A stretch of 64,000 nt of DNA from Nocardioides ganghwensis (GCF_014779655.1 NZ_JACXYX010000018.1:35940-99939); one strand, 5' to 3'; shown: positions 18,310-26,129, numbered from the stretch's first letter. The notes: generated by a model from the sequence alone, not told the origin. Program-made: numbers and translations.

Positions 18310-18912
18310 TCACGCCAGCGCCGGCACCTGCTCGCGCAGGACGGTGTCGACGATCCCGTGGTCGACGGCCGCCTGCCCCGGGAGCACCAGGGTGCGGTCG
18401 GTGTCCTGCCGCACCTGCTCGGTCGTGCGTCCGGTGTGCTCGGCGAGGATCTCCTCGAGCACCAGCCGGACCCGGGCGACCTCGTCGGCCTCGAGGATGA
18501 GGTCGGGGACGGTGCCGCGTCCCTGGGTCGCGGGCTGGTGGAGCACCACCCGGCCGTGCGGCAGGATCGCCCGGCTGCCGGGCGCTCCGCCGGCCAGCAG
18601 CACGGCCGCGGTCCACGCCGCCTGGCCCACGCACACGGTCTCGACGCGGGGCTTGACGAACTGCATCGCGTCGTAGATCGCGAGGCTCGCCGAGATCGAG
18701 CCGCCCGGTGAGTTGATGTAGAGGCTGAGCGGCAGCTCGGGGTTCTCCGAGGCGAGGTGCAGCATCTGCGCGATCACCGCGTTGGCCACCCCGTCGTCGA
18801 TCTCGGTGCCGAGGTAGACGATGCGCTCGGACAGCAGCCGGGAGTAGAGGTCGAGGGTGCGCTCGCCGCGCGGGGTCTGCTGGACGACGTACGGGATCGG
18901 GTAGCCGCTCAT
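18310..18912 (-). CDS. ClpP-family subunit lacking catalytic Ser and Asp
   Basis: 200 residues with the ClpP fold: LYINSPGGSISASLAIYD, then GQAAWTAAVLLAGG, then LPHGRVVLHQP. The nucleophile Ser of the G-x-A-A-S motif is Trp100 (codon TGG), and the catalytic Asp expected in the ERDxxRDR segment aligns with Thr. The catalytic His (H125) remains. It is therefore predicted to be a non-catalytic ring partner of the active ClpP encoded just upstream, comparable in concept to ClpR. Its ATG overlaps the stop of the active clpP, which would give stoichiometric production. Confidence 0.8.
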   Translation of the reverse strand: MSGYPIPYVVQQTPRGERTLDLYSRLLSERIVYLGTEIDDGVANAVIAQMLHLASENPELPLSLYINSPGGSISASLAIYDAMQFVKPRVETVCVGQAAWTAAVLLAGGAPGSRAILPHGRVVLHQPATQGRGTVPDLILEADEVARVRLVLEEILAEHTGRTTEQVRQDTDRTLVLPGQAAVDHGIVDTVLREQVPALA

Positions 18913-19523
18913 CGCACACCAGCCAGCCCGAGGGCGTGCGACCGCCCGGGCGCGACGTGGTCGATGCTGGTGACCAGCTGGTCGACGAAGCCGTACGCGA
19001 GCGCCTGCTCGGCGCTGAACCACCGGTCGCGCCGGGAGTCGCGCTCGACGGTGTCGCGGTCCTGGCCGGTGTGCTCGGCGATGAGGCCGAGGACGGTGTC
19101 GCGCGTGTGGCGGAGGTCGTCGGCCTGGATCTCGATGTCGACGGCCGTGCCACCGATCCCGGCCGAGCCCTGGTGGAGCAGGACGCGGGCGTGCGGGAGG
19201 GCGTACCTCTTGCCGGGTGTGCCCGCGGAGAGGAGGAACTGCCCGGCACTGGCCGCCATGCCCATGGCGATCGTGCTGACGTCGTTGGGCACCAGGCGCA
19301 TCACGTCGTGGATGGCCAGCATCGCGGAGACCGACCCGCCCGGGGAGTTGATCCAGAGGCTGATGTCGGCGCGGGGGTCCTCGGCGGACAGCAGCAGCAG
19401 CTGGTGCATCAACCGGTTGCCGTTGCGCTCGCCGAGCTCCTCTCCCAGCACGATGATGCGTCGGTGCATGAGGCGGCGGACCAGCTCGTCCTCGATGCGG
19501 TCAGGGGTGGTGTGGGTGCTCAT
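18909..19523 (-). CDS. clpP: Catalytically intact ClpP protease subunit
   Basis: 204 residues. The nucleophile is Ser92 in GMAASAGQFLL, His117 is in ARVLLHQ, and the Asp lies in the ERDSRRDRWF segment, so the triad is complete. It degrades unfolded or tagged proteins in the cytoplasm with a ClpX or ClpC ATPase. It is first in a two-gene operon with the inactive paralogue (4-bp overlap). Proximity to a PopR-like regulator suggests the equivalent of the conditional clpP3-clpP4 pair of streptomycetes rather than the housekeeping clpP1-clpP2. ATG 19523 was chosen because upstream sequence is operator. Confidence 0.85.
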   Translation of the reverse strand: MSTHTTPDRIEDELVRRLMHRRIIVLGEELGERNGNRLMHQLLLLSAEDPRADISLWINSPGGSVSAMLAIHDVMRLVPNDVSTIAMGMAASAGQFLLSAGTPGKRYALPHARVLLHQGSAGIGGTAVDIEIQADDLRHTRDTVLGLIAEHTGQDRDTVERDSRRDRWFSAEQALAYGFVDQLVTSIDHVAPGRSHALGLAGVR

Positions 19524-19562
19524 GGACCCAGCGTGGCGCCGCCCGGGCCGTCGCCACAGGGC

Positions 19563-19596
19563 GTTCTGCCCGGGGCGGATCCGCCCGGGGCAGAGC
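19563..19596. promoter_or_regulatory. Two overlapping PopR-like operators in the clpP promoter
   Basis: GTTCTGCCCGGGGCGGATC (19563-19581) overlaps GATCCGCCCGGGGCAGAGC (19578-19596). Both follow TCYGCC-N3-GGCRGA and match the single box upstream of the regulator gene. They sit 40-73 bp upstream of the clpP ATG, an activator-like position. Confidence 0.6.
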
Positions 19597-19632
19597 GGGA
19601 GCACGCGGCGCGCGCGGCAGGCGAGCCGTCGG

Positions 19633-20115
19633 TCAGCGGCTGAACACCGGCCGGATGTCCTCGGGCGGCGCGATGGTCTCGTCGGGCCCCCATGCGTCGA
19701 GCTGCGCGCCGTCCGCGGCGGCCAGCTCACGCAGTCGGATCGGGAACTCCCACACGCCCGCTCCGGAACCGGTGGCGAGGCGGTTCACCATGTGGAGGTA
19801 GAACGGCCGCTCCGAGCCGGGCTGCACCCACACCTCGGCCAACGGCGACACCGCCACCTGCTGCAGGCTCGACAGCGGGACCGTACGGCTCGCGAAGCGG
19901 CCCTGGGCACGGAGCTCTCCCTCGCGCACCACCACGCACCGCCGGAGCTCCAGCAGCGTGACCGCACCCACGGCCAGGAAGGCGAGGCCCCACGGGTTCT
20001 GCTTCCAGGCGACGCTCCCGAGCCCGACGAGCAGCAGCAGCGCGCCGCCGGCGAGGAAGGCCCAGCGCTCCGACCAGTGCGGACGACCGATGAGGGTGTT
20101 TGCGTCATGTGGCAC
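19633..20115 (-). CDS. Membrane protein with PH-like domain
   Basis: 160 residues from GTG 20115. Two membrane segments (WAFLAGGALLLLVGLGSVAW and WGLAFLAVGAVTLLEL) are followed by a cytoplasmic beta-rich domain, RRCVVVREGELRAQGRFASR and onward, that resembles bacterial PH or DUF3093-like domains. Function unknown. It is divergent from the WXG-like secretion substrate gene with a 48-bp spacer. Confidence 0.55.
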   Translation of the reverse strand: MPHDANTLIGRPHWSERWAFLAGGALLLLVGLGSVAWKQNPWGLAFLAVGAVTLLELRRCVVVREGELRAQGRFASRTVPLSSLQQVAVSPLAEVWVQPGSERPFYLHMVNRLATGSGAGVWEFPIRLRELAAADGAQLDAWGPDETIAPPEDIRPVFSR

Positions 20116-20163
20116 ATGGGCATGGTGCCACCACGCCACACCCGCCAAACTCCCTGAGGACCC

Positions 20164-21264
20164 ATGCCTGCGTTCAGAGTCATCCCCGGATCCCTCGACC
20201 AGTACGCCGGAGTGCTGGGCGACGGGGGGCACGACGTCAACCTGGCCAGCGCGTTCGGCACGACAGCGGCCGGCTACGTGTCGAGCTACTCCTCGGTCCC
20301 GTACGACTCGAGCGACCTGTTCGAGGAGGTCTACAGGGCCAACGCGAGCGTCGTGGCGCGGCTGGAGCGGGCGATGCCCGAGATCGAGCTCCTGCTCGAG
20401 CAGTCGGCAGCAGCGCTGGTCGCGTCCGCCCGGGACTACCGCACGACCGACGAGGCCCAGAACGCCCGGGCCGACGGTCTGTGGGACGGCCGGCTCGGCC
20501 CCGTCCCGCCGCTGTCGGACATCCCCTCCTCGAACGGCAGGGTCACCGACCCGACGTCGCGCCTGTCCGGGGTTCCCTCGAGCGACGCGAGCATCCCCGA
20601 CCCGGTGCACTGGGTGATGGACAAGGCCGGCTGGATCTCCATCGCCGGCACTGCCCTCAAGATCGCGTCCCTCTTCGGCCTCGACCCGATGGCGAGCCTC
20701 ACGAAGGCCGTGACGGGGAACTACGGCGAGCTCGCGCAGGCCGGGCACGCGGCCGAGGCGCTCGCCGACTTCGAGCGCGCGGCGGCCGACGCGATCAACA
20801 CCGGGCTCGGCGCGATGCTCCAGGACTGGACAGGCAACGCCGCCGACGAGGCGCAGCTCTACTTCTCCCAGCTGGCCACGGCGCTGGAGGCCCATGCGCG
20901 AGAGCTCGACGACCTGGGGCAGAAGTACGCCGAGCTGGTGCAGGCGTGCGCGCAGATCGCCACCGTGCTGAGCAGCCTGCTCGCCATCGCGATCGACAAG
21001 ATCCTCATGTGCGTGGCCTCCCTCGCAGCGGCGGGCTGCCTGTCCACTGTGCCGGGCATCAACGTGCTGGTCAGCCTGATCGGCGCCTACCAGGTGTGGA
21101 CCACCAAGGACGCGGTCGCGGCGTTCATCAAGGCGTGCACCGGCGTGACGCTCGTCGTCGAGTCGTTCCTGGGCCTGGTGCTCTGGATCGACCAGGCGTT
21201 CATGGACCAGGACGTCGCGTCGACCTTCCCACCGGCCCCCTACGCCAACAGCTCGCAGTCCTGA
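20164..21264 (+). CDS. WXG100-like putative type VII secretion substrate
   Basis: 366 residues, mostly helical. An N-terminal helical hairpin region (residues 1-90) is followed by a linker rich in Pro and Ser, then a WXG100-type hairpin around Trp222 (DWTGNAADEAQLYF). Long amphipathic and hydrophobic helices (about 275-345) near the C-terminus could insert in a membrane. The order resembles ESX substrates or polymorphic toxins with WXG leaders, but no recognisable toxin domain is present. The gene after it, 18 bp downstream, may encode a dedicated partner. No ESX machinery is in the window. Confidence 0.6.
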   Translation: MPAFRVIPGSLDQYAGVLGDGGHDVNLASAFGTTAAGYVSSYSSVPYDSSDLFEEVYRANASVVARLERAMPEIELLLEQSAAALVASARDYRTTDEAQNARADGLWDGRLGPVPPLSDIPSSNGRVTDPTSRLSGVPSSDASIPDPVHWVMDKAGWISIAGTALKIASLFGLDPMASLTKAVTGNYGELAQAGHAAEALADFERAAADAINTGLGAMLQDWTGNAADEAQLYFSQLATALEAHARELDDLGQKYAELVQACAQIATVLSSLLAIAIDKILMCVASLAAAGCLSTVPGINVLVSLIGAYQVWTTKDAVAAFIKACTGVTLVVESFLGLVLWIDQAFMDQDVASTFPPAPYANSSQS

Positions 21265-21282
21265 GCCCGGAGGACCTCCGAC

Positions 21283-21702
21283 GTGAACGACTTCTCCGCC
21301 ATCGACGCGATGGCACACGGTGACGAGCGCGCCGCCCGACAGCTGCGCGCCGACGTCGCCGTCATCTCCCGCCGCACGGACGACCCCGACCTCCGTCACC
21401 TCTGCCACGACATCCTCGCCGGTCGCCAGAGCGTCCGGCGGATGTTCGAGCACCCGTCCTTCTGGGCGATGGCCGACCGCAACATGGCCAACCTCGAGCA
21501 GGGCCTGGCCAGGCTCAGCGACGACGAACGCGAGGCGCTGATGGACCGCGTCGGCGAGGAACGGACGGACGACTCCGAGATCGAGGCCCTGACCGAGGGA
21601 GAGGAGACCGACGCCGTGGCCGCCGACCGGGAGGCCGAGGCGAGGCGCGAGGACGGACGCCCGGGCGACGCCGGCCCGCCGGGCACGGGGCGCTGGGGCT
21701 GA
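21283..21702 (+). CDS. Small acidic partner of the WXG-like protein
   Basis: 139 residues from GTG 21283 with GGAGG 9 nt upstream. The first 95 residues are helical (DERAARQLRADVAVISRR, then FWAMADRNMANLEQGLARL), and an acidic, disordered tail follows. It lies 18 bp after the WXG-like gene on the same strand, so a shared transcript and physical partnership are likely. A chaperone, EspG-like helper or immunity protein are all possible; no family is recognised. Confidence 0.55.
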   Translation: MNDFSAIDAMAHGDERAARQLRADVAVISRRTDDPDLRHLCHDILAGRQSVRRMFEHPSFWAMADRNMANLEQGLARLSDDEREALMDRVGEERTDDSEIEALTEGEETDAVAADREAEARREDGRPGDAGPPGTGRWG

Positions 21703-21706
21703 GCCC

Positions 21707-22717
21707 CTACCGGTCCAGCAGCGGCCGGGCCGGGTCCCAGGTCGTGCCGTCGCGCTCGTCGCGCCGCCTGCGGGCGATGGCCGACAACGCCTCGAGGACG
21801 ACCCGGTTGGCCAGCGCCGCGGTGATGTCGGCGTGGTCGTAGGGCGGGCTCACCTCGACCACGTCGACACCGACCACCGGCAGCTCGAGGCAGATGCGGC
21901 GTACGGAGTCGAGCAGCTGCCGGGCGGTCAGCCCGCCGGGCTCGGGCGTGCCGGTGCCGGGAGCGTGGCCGGGGTCGCAGACGTCGATGTCGACGGAGAG
22001 GAAGACCCCGTCGCACTCGTCGGTGGCGATGCCGAAGGCCTCGGTGAGGCACTCCTCCAGGCCGCGGTGGACGATCTCGGTCATCTCGTAGGACCGCATC
22101 CGCTCCGCGGCCATCCAGTCCAGCGTCTCGGGCCCGGGCCAGTAGCCGCGCAGTCCCATCTGGAGGAAGCGGTCACCGCGCAGCGCGCCGGACTCGATGA
22201 GGCGGCGCATCGGCTGGCCGTGGCCCCAGAGCGACCCGAACTCGATGTCGCCGGTGTCGGCGTGCGCATCGAAGTGGATCATCGACACGCGCCCGTGGCC
22301 GAGCACGTTGGCGACGCCCTTGGCGTCGGGGTAGGCGATGGAGTGGTCGCCGCCCAGCACGACGGGGATCGCGCCGACGCGGGCCACCTTCTCGACCGCG
22401 GCCTCGAGCCGGCCGAGCGTGGTCTCGATGTCGCCCGGCGGCAGCTCGACGTCGCCGGCGTCGAGCACGCGCAGGTCCTGGAGGCCGTCGGTGCGCAGCG
22501 CCAGCGAGGGCCGCGACCCGTCGTGGGGCAGGTAGTCGGTCATCCGGATGGCCTGCGGCCCGAACCGGGTGCCGGGACGGTGCGAGGTGCCCCCGTCGAA
22601 CGGCGCCCCCACGACCACGACGTCCGCGCCGGCGTACGTCGACTCGTCGTCGAGGTCGCAGGCGGGCACGCCCAGGAAGGTGATGTCGGGACCGAACTGT
22701 GCGCCGTAGCGGGCCAT
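21707..22717 (-). CDS. speB: Agmatinase/ureohydrolase family enzyme
   Basis: 336 residues. The manganese ligands of the arginase/agmatinase fold are all present: GGDHS, DAHADT and SVDIDVCDP. The family hydrolyses guanidino compounds such as agmatine or guanidinobutyrate to urea plus amine. The substrate cannot be fixed from sequence, so speB is the best family symbol only. The start is leaderless, with TAGAGT ending 6 nt before ATG 22717. It is monocistronic. Confidence 0.8.
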   Translation of the reverse strand: MARYGAQFGPDITFLGVPACDLDDESTYAGADVVVVGAPFDGGTSHRPGTRFGPQAIRMTDYLPHDGSRPSLALRTDGLQDLRVLDAGDVELPPGDIETTLGRLEAAVEKVARVGAIPVVLGGDHSIAYPDAKGVANVLGHGRVSMIHFDAHADTGDIEFGSLWGHGQPMRRLIESGALRGDRFLQMGLRGYWPGPETLDWMAAERMRSYEMTEIVHRGLEECLTEAFGIATDECDGVFLSVDIDVCDPGHAPGTGTPEPGGLTARQLLDSVRRICLELPVVGVDVVEVSPPYDHADITAALANRVVLEALSAIARRRRDERDGTTWDPARPLLDR

Positions 22718-22749
22718 GCGCCGACTCTAGGGGTCGCGACCCGCGCGGG

Positions 22750-23343
22750 TCAGCGCTTGCGGGAGGCCTTGCGCGCCGCGCCGACCTCGCTCTGCGCGTC
22801 CTCGGTGACCAGCGCGCCGCTCGTGCCCTGCAGGTGGGCGCGGACGAACCACTGGAACTGCTCGAGGTCGGCGGTCTGGCCGATGAGGACGTCCTCGGTG
22901 ACGGGGTCGTCGCCGACCGCTTCGATCGCGGCGCGGTGGTCCTCGATGACGCCGTTGTAGACGAGGTCGAGCGCGGCGAGGTGGGCGGCCGTGTCGGCGC
23001 GGTCGAGGTCGTAGTCGTCCCACGTGCGAGCCGCGACCAGCGCGCCGGGCAGCCCGTTGGGCGGCACGCCGAGGGTCGACATGCGCTCGGCGAGGACGTC
23101 GACCATGTCGCGCACCCCGTCGATCTGCGGGTCGAGCATCTCGTGCACGCCGATGAAGTGCGGACCCACGACGTTCCAGTGCGCGTGCTTGAGCGTCAGC
23201 GCGAGGTCGTTGAGCGCGTGGACGCGCATCTGGAGGGCCTCGGCGACTGCGTGGCCCGTCTTGGTGGTCAGGCCCGGCACCGTGAGCGGCGCGTCGGCGT
23301 CGCTGGTGACCGGGGTGCTGGTGGTTGTCGTCTTCTTGGCCAT
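22750..23343 (-). CDS. dps: Dps-family DNA-binding ferritin
   Basis: 197 residues from ATG 23343. The inter-subunit ferroxidase site of Dps is visible in KHAHWNVVGPHFIGVHEMLD followed by DGVRDMVDVLAER. A basic Lys/Arg-rich C-terminal tail (ARKASRKR) and the KK-rich N-terminus suit DNA binding. The 12-mer oxidises Fe2+ with peroxide and protects DNA under starvation or oxidative stress. The gene is leaderless (TATGTT 6 nt upstream), and a tandem repeat lies over its -35 region. Confidence 0.88.
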   Translation of the reverse strand: MAKKTTTTSTPVTSDADAPLTVPGLTTKTGHAVAEALQMRVHALNDLALTLKHAHWNVVGPHFIGVHEMLDPQIDGVRDMVDVLAERMSTLGVPPNGLPGALVAARTWDDYDLDRADTAAHLAALDLVYNGVIEDHRAAIEAVGDDPVTEDVLIGQTADLEQFQWFVRAHLQGTSGALVTEDAQSEVGAARKASRKR

Positions 23344-23349
23344 GCCCCC

Positions 23350-23376
23350 AACATAGGACAAACCATGGACAAACCA
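23350..23376 (-). promoter_or_regulatory. dps promoter with tandem TGGTTTGTCC operator
   Basis: On the minus strand TGGTTTGTCC occurs twice with an 11-bp period (23367-23376 and 23356-23365), immediately before the -10 box TATGTT (23355-23350). The repeat lies across the spacer and -35 region, as expected for a repressor site. The regulator is not identifiable. Confidence 0.5.
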
Positions 23377-23440
23377 CACCGCCCGTAGGTAGGTGCTCGG
23401 CCGGCGGAGCCCGTTGGAGGCGCTCGCTAGCGTCCATCCC

Positions 23441-23878
23441 ATGCCGTCGATCACGCGCACCTTCACCACCACCGCCCCGCCGGAGGCGGCCCACGCCTAC
23501 CTCGCCGACTTCCGCAACGCGGAGGCCCGGGACCCGGGCACCAGGACCTGCGAGCGGACCGGCGGCGACGGCGGGGTCGGCACGACGTACCGCAACGTCT
23601 CGTCCTTCCTCGGCCGCGAGGTCGAGGTGGCGTACACGACCGTCGAGCTCGTCCCGCCCACCCTCGTCCACCTGCGCGGCACCAACGAGCAGTTCGAGGG
23701 TCACGACATCTTCGAGGTCCGCGCCTCGGGTGCGGGGTCGGAGGTCACCTACACCGCGCGGATGGGCTTCTCCGGGGTCTCGCGCCTCGCCTCGCCGCTG
23801 GTGCAGGCCTACCTGCCGGTCCTCGCGCGGAAGACCGTCGACCAGCTGCGCTCCTGCCTGGACCGCCAGCCCGGCTAG
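23441..23878 (+). CDS. SRPBCC-family (polyketide cyclase/START-like) protein
   Basis: 145 residues. The N-terminal strand SITRTFTTTAPPEAAHAYLADF and the pattern of alternating strands with a long C-terminal helix (SPLVQAYLPVLARKTVDQL) are typical of SRPBCC ligand-binding proteins. The ligand is unknown. The gene is leaderless, with TAGCGT at 23428-23433, 7 nt before the ATG. Its TAG stop overlaps the TAG stop of the convergent gene in a CTAG tetranucleotide. Confidence 0.7.
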   Translation: MPSITRTFTTTAPPEAAHAYLADFRNAEARDPGTRTCERTGGDGGVGTTYRNVSSFLGREVEVAYTTVELVPPTLVHLRGTNEQFEGHDIFEVRASGAGSEVTYTARMGFSGVSRLASPLVQAYLPVLARKTVDQLRSCLDRQPG

Positions 23879-24336
23879 TCGCTCGCCACCCGGTGCGGCA
23901 GCAGCACCAGCAGCACGGCCAGGACACCCAGGGCGCCGACGCCCATCGCCGCGGCCCACGCGCGGTCGTACACCACGTCGACCACCAGGAAGAGGATGCC
24001 GGCCATCAGCAGGGCGATGAGCCCGAGCGCCGCCGCCGTCAGCCGGTGGGCGGCCCGGACGAGCTCGGGCTTGGAGTCCTCCTGGAAGACCCGGCGATGG
24101 ATCGCCACGGGCGTCAGCGTCACCCCTACCGTGGCGAAGGCCAGGGCGAGCAGCCCGACGTACCACCCGCGCTGGAAGGCGTCGAGCGCCTCGAAGCGTG
24201 ACTGGAACGGCAGCGTCGCCAGGAACCCGGCCAGGAGCTGCACGCCGGTCTGGCTGACGCGCAGCTCCTGCAGCAGCTCGTTCCAGTTGCGGTCCGCCCG
24301 CTCCTGGGGCGTCTCGTCTCGGGTTCGTGCGGACAT
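23875..24336 (-). CDS. DUF6328-family membrane protein
   Basis: 153 residues. A soluble N-terminus (RNWNELLQELRVSQTGVQLL) leads into four hydrophobic segments separated by the conserved-looking loop AIHRRVFQEDSKPELVRAAHRL. This pattern fits DUF6328, a family of unknown function common in actinobacteria. The start is leaderless, with TAGCGT on the minus strand ending 7 nt before ATG 24336. It converges on the SRPBCC gene with overlapping stops. Confidence 0.65.
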   Translation of the reverse strand: MSARTRDETPQERADRNWNELLQELRVSQTGVQLLAGFLATLPFQSRFEALDAFQRGWYVGLLALAFATVGVTLTPVAIHRRVFQEDSKPELVRAAHRLTAAALGLIALLMAGILFLVVDVVYDRAWAAAMGVGALGVLAVLLVLLPHRVASD

Positions 24337-24421
24337 CCCCCGGACGCTACTCGGCCGGCGCGGACTGCCCACCCCCTCACGGGTGAGGAGCCACCGTGCG
24401 TCGGGTGGCACCGTGGGAGGC

Positions 24422-24700
24422 ATGGCCGAGAAGAAGAAGGCAGACCCGGGCCCGTCGGTGAAGGACCCCGAGGTGTACGAGGCGCTTCGCGACGACGGGG
24501 CGAGCAAGGAGAAGGCGGCGCGGATCGCCAACGCCGCCGCCGCACAGGGCCGGTCGAAGGTGGGCGAGCGCGGCGGCGAGGCGAGCGACTACGAGGACCG
24601 GACGGTCGAGGAGCTGCGCGAGCGTGCGGCCGAGCTCGACATCGAGGGTCGCTCGTCGATGTCGAAGGCCGAGCTGATCGACGCGCTCCGCAACCACTGA
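24422..24700 (+). CDS. Small Rho_N/SAP-like domain protein
   Basis: 92 residues. A highly charged N-terminal half (PGPSVKDPEVYEALRDDGAS, DUF7218-like) is followed by a Rho N-terminal-type helix-extended-loop-helix, TVEELRERAAELDIEGRSS then KAELIDALR. Such domains bind nucleic acid, so a chromatin or RNA-associated role is plausible but unproven. GGGAGG lies just upstream of the ATG. Confidence 0.65.
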   Translation: MAEKKKADPGPSVKDPEVYEALRDDGASKEKAARIANAAAAQGRSKVGERGGEASDYEDRTVEELRERAAELDIEGRSSMSKAELIDALRNH

Positions 24701-24704
24701 CCGA

Positions 24705-25538
24705 TCAGCGCGCCGACCCCATCTCGGCGAGCGCGCGCAGCCACGTGCGGTCGGCGTCGACCGATGAGGTGGCAGGCGCGGGACGCACCGCGTCGACCAG
24801 GCGCGTGGCGCTCGCCGGGACCTCCCCGCCCGCGTTCCGTACGACGCCCGTGAGCACGCGCGCCGCGGCGACCGCGACCGCGCGGTGCGTGCTGATGACG
24901 GCCTCGTAGGCCGGCTCCGCGGCGCCGGACGGCACCTCCCACGCGGCGACCAGCGCGGCGTACGAGTCGCCGAGGCAGACGACCGCCCACTCCCGGCGCA
25001 GGGGGGAGTCGCCGGGCAGCTGGCACCGGACCGGCGACGCGGTGAGGTCGGCCGGCGTGTCCTCGTCGAAGTCCGCGACGACGGCCGCCCAGGCAGCCGT
25101 CCGGCCGAGCTCCTCCCAGCGGTGTCGCGAGGAGGCGTAGCGGTGCCCGAGCTGGAAGGCGCCGAGCACGACGGCGCGGTCGCCGCGGGCGAGGCACTCG
25201 TCCTCCACCGCGTGGGACGCGGCGATGAGGGCGCGACGGCCGAACCGGAGCGGACGTACGCCGGGGGCCGCCGCCGCTGCGGCCGCGAAGACCGAGCGCT
25301 CGTCCGCGACGTCCCGGTCGCGGACGACGGTGTCGATCGCGACCTGGAGCGGGAGGCCGCCGTCGCGCACCTCGAGCACCCGCCGGACCAGCTCGACGTC
25401 GGCGTCGGTGAAGCGGCGGTGGCCCGAGGGCGAGCGCTCGCCGCTCGGGAAGCCGAACCGGTTCTCCCAGGTGCGCAGCGTCCCGGGCGTGACCCCGGCG
25501 CGCGCCGCCAGGACACCGATGCTGAAGCCCTCCGACAT
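24705..25538 (-). CDS. MerR-type regulator with DICT sensory domain
   Basis: 277 residues. An N-terminal MerR winged HTH (FSIGVLAARAGVTPGTLRTW then SGHRRFTDADVELVRRVL) is joined to a DICT-like domain from about residue 85. DICT domains are thought to sense light or small molecules in bacterial regulators. GGAGGG lies 7 nt before ATG 25538. The repeated CAGGTGTG motif in the divergent intergenic region is a candidate operator. It probably controls itself and the small membrane protein gene opposite. Confidence 0.75.
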   Translation of the reverse strand: MSEGFSIGVLAARAGVTPGTLRTWENRFGFPSGERSPSGHRRFTDADVELVRRVLEVRDGGLPLQVAIDTVVRDRDVADERSVFAAAAAAAPGVRPLRFGRRALIAASHAVEDECLARGDRAVVLGAFQLGHRYASSRHRWEELGRTAAWAAVVADFDEDTPADLTASPVRCQLPGDSPLRREWAVVCLGDSYAALVAAWEVPSGAAEPAYEAVISTHRAVAVAAARVLTGVVRNAGGEVPASATRLVDAVRPAPATSSVDADRTWLRALAEMGSAR

Positions 25539-25563
25539 GACGACCCTCCTCGAGAAGAACTGC

Positions 25564-25606
25564 CACACCCCTTGTCAGGTGTGCAGGAATAACTTATACA
25601 GGTGTG
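25564..25606. promoter_or_regulatory. Candidate operator between MerR-DICT gene and small membrane gene
   Basis: CAGGTGTG occurs at 25576-25583 and 25599-25606, and the inverted half CACACC occurs at 25564-25569. An AT-richer TTATACA stretch lies between the direct copies. The arrangement suits a MerR-type dimer acting on divergent promoters. Confidence 0.4.
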
Positions 25607-25650
25607 TAGAGGTTTTCATCCAGCCCACCCCCGGACGTCAGGAGACTCCC

Positions 25651-25833
25651 ATGGTCAGCGTGATCCTCATCAGCACTGCCGCCATCATCGTCGCGATCGT
25701 GGGGTGTGCGGTCATCTGGCGCATGGACGCCCTCCGCGCCGACGAGATCGAGCACACCCCGCCGCCCGAGCGTCCTCGCGCGCAGCTCGCCGCCACCGAC
25801 ACCCCCCGCCCGACGTCGCTGCCCTCCTCCTGA
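25651..25833 (+). CDS. Small membrane-anchored protein
   Basis: 60 residues. The N-terminal membrane segment is VSVILISTAAIIVAIVGCAV, followed by a Pro/Thr-rich hydrophilic tail. GGAG lies 6 nt upstream of the ATG. No family is recognised. Its divergence from the MerR-DICT gene suggests it may be that regulator's target. Confidence 0.45.
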   Translation: MVSVILISTAAIIVAIVGCAVIWRMDALRADEIEHTPPPERPRAQLAATDTPRPTSLPSS

Positions 25834-25934
25834 GGGCCCCTGCCCACCCGCACGGGTGTCGTTGACCGCGCACCCGCGTGGCAGGTTGGAGAGCGGGCCA
25901 CCCGGTCCGCACCGACCTCACAGGAGGAAACGAC

Positions 25935-26108
25935 ATGGGTCTCGACGACAAGATCGACAACAAGACGGACGAGATGAAGGGCAAGGCCAAGGAGGCCACG
26001 GGCAAGGCCACCGACGACGAGAAGCTCGAGGCCGAGGGCAAGGGCGACCAGGCCGGCGCCAACCTCAAGCAGGCCGGCGAGAAGGTCAAGGACGCCTTCA
26101 AGGGCTGA
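25935..26108 (+). CDS. CsbD-family general stress protein
   Basis: 57 residues, highly charged and Lys/Asp-rich. The family pattern is visible in DKIDNKTDEMKGKAKEATGK then KLEAEGKGDQAG and GEKVKDAFKG. CsbD-like proteins are induced by general stress and their biochemical role is unknown. AGGAGGAAACGAC gives a strong ribosome binding site before ATG 25935. A strong hairpin follows at 26130. Confidence 0.85.
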   Translation: MGLDDKIDNKTDEMKGKAKEATGKATDDEKLEAEGKGDQAGANLKQAGEKVKDAFKG

Positions 26109-26129
26109 CTGCCCGGTGGGCCCGTCCCG

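Noticed and set aside
23875..23878. Overlapping stop codons in CTAG of two convergent genes as a regulatory signal
   Set aside because: Convergent stop overlap in a palindromic CTAG is a simple compaction effect and needs no special function.
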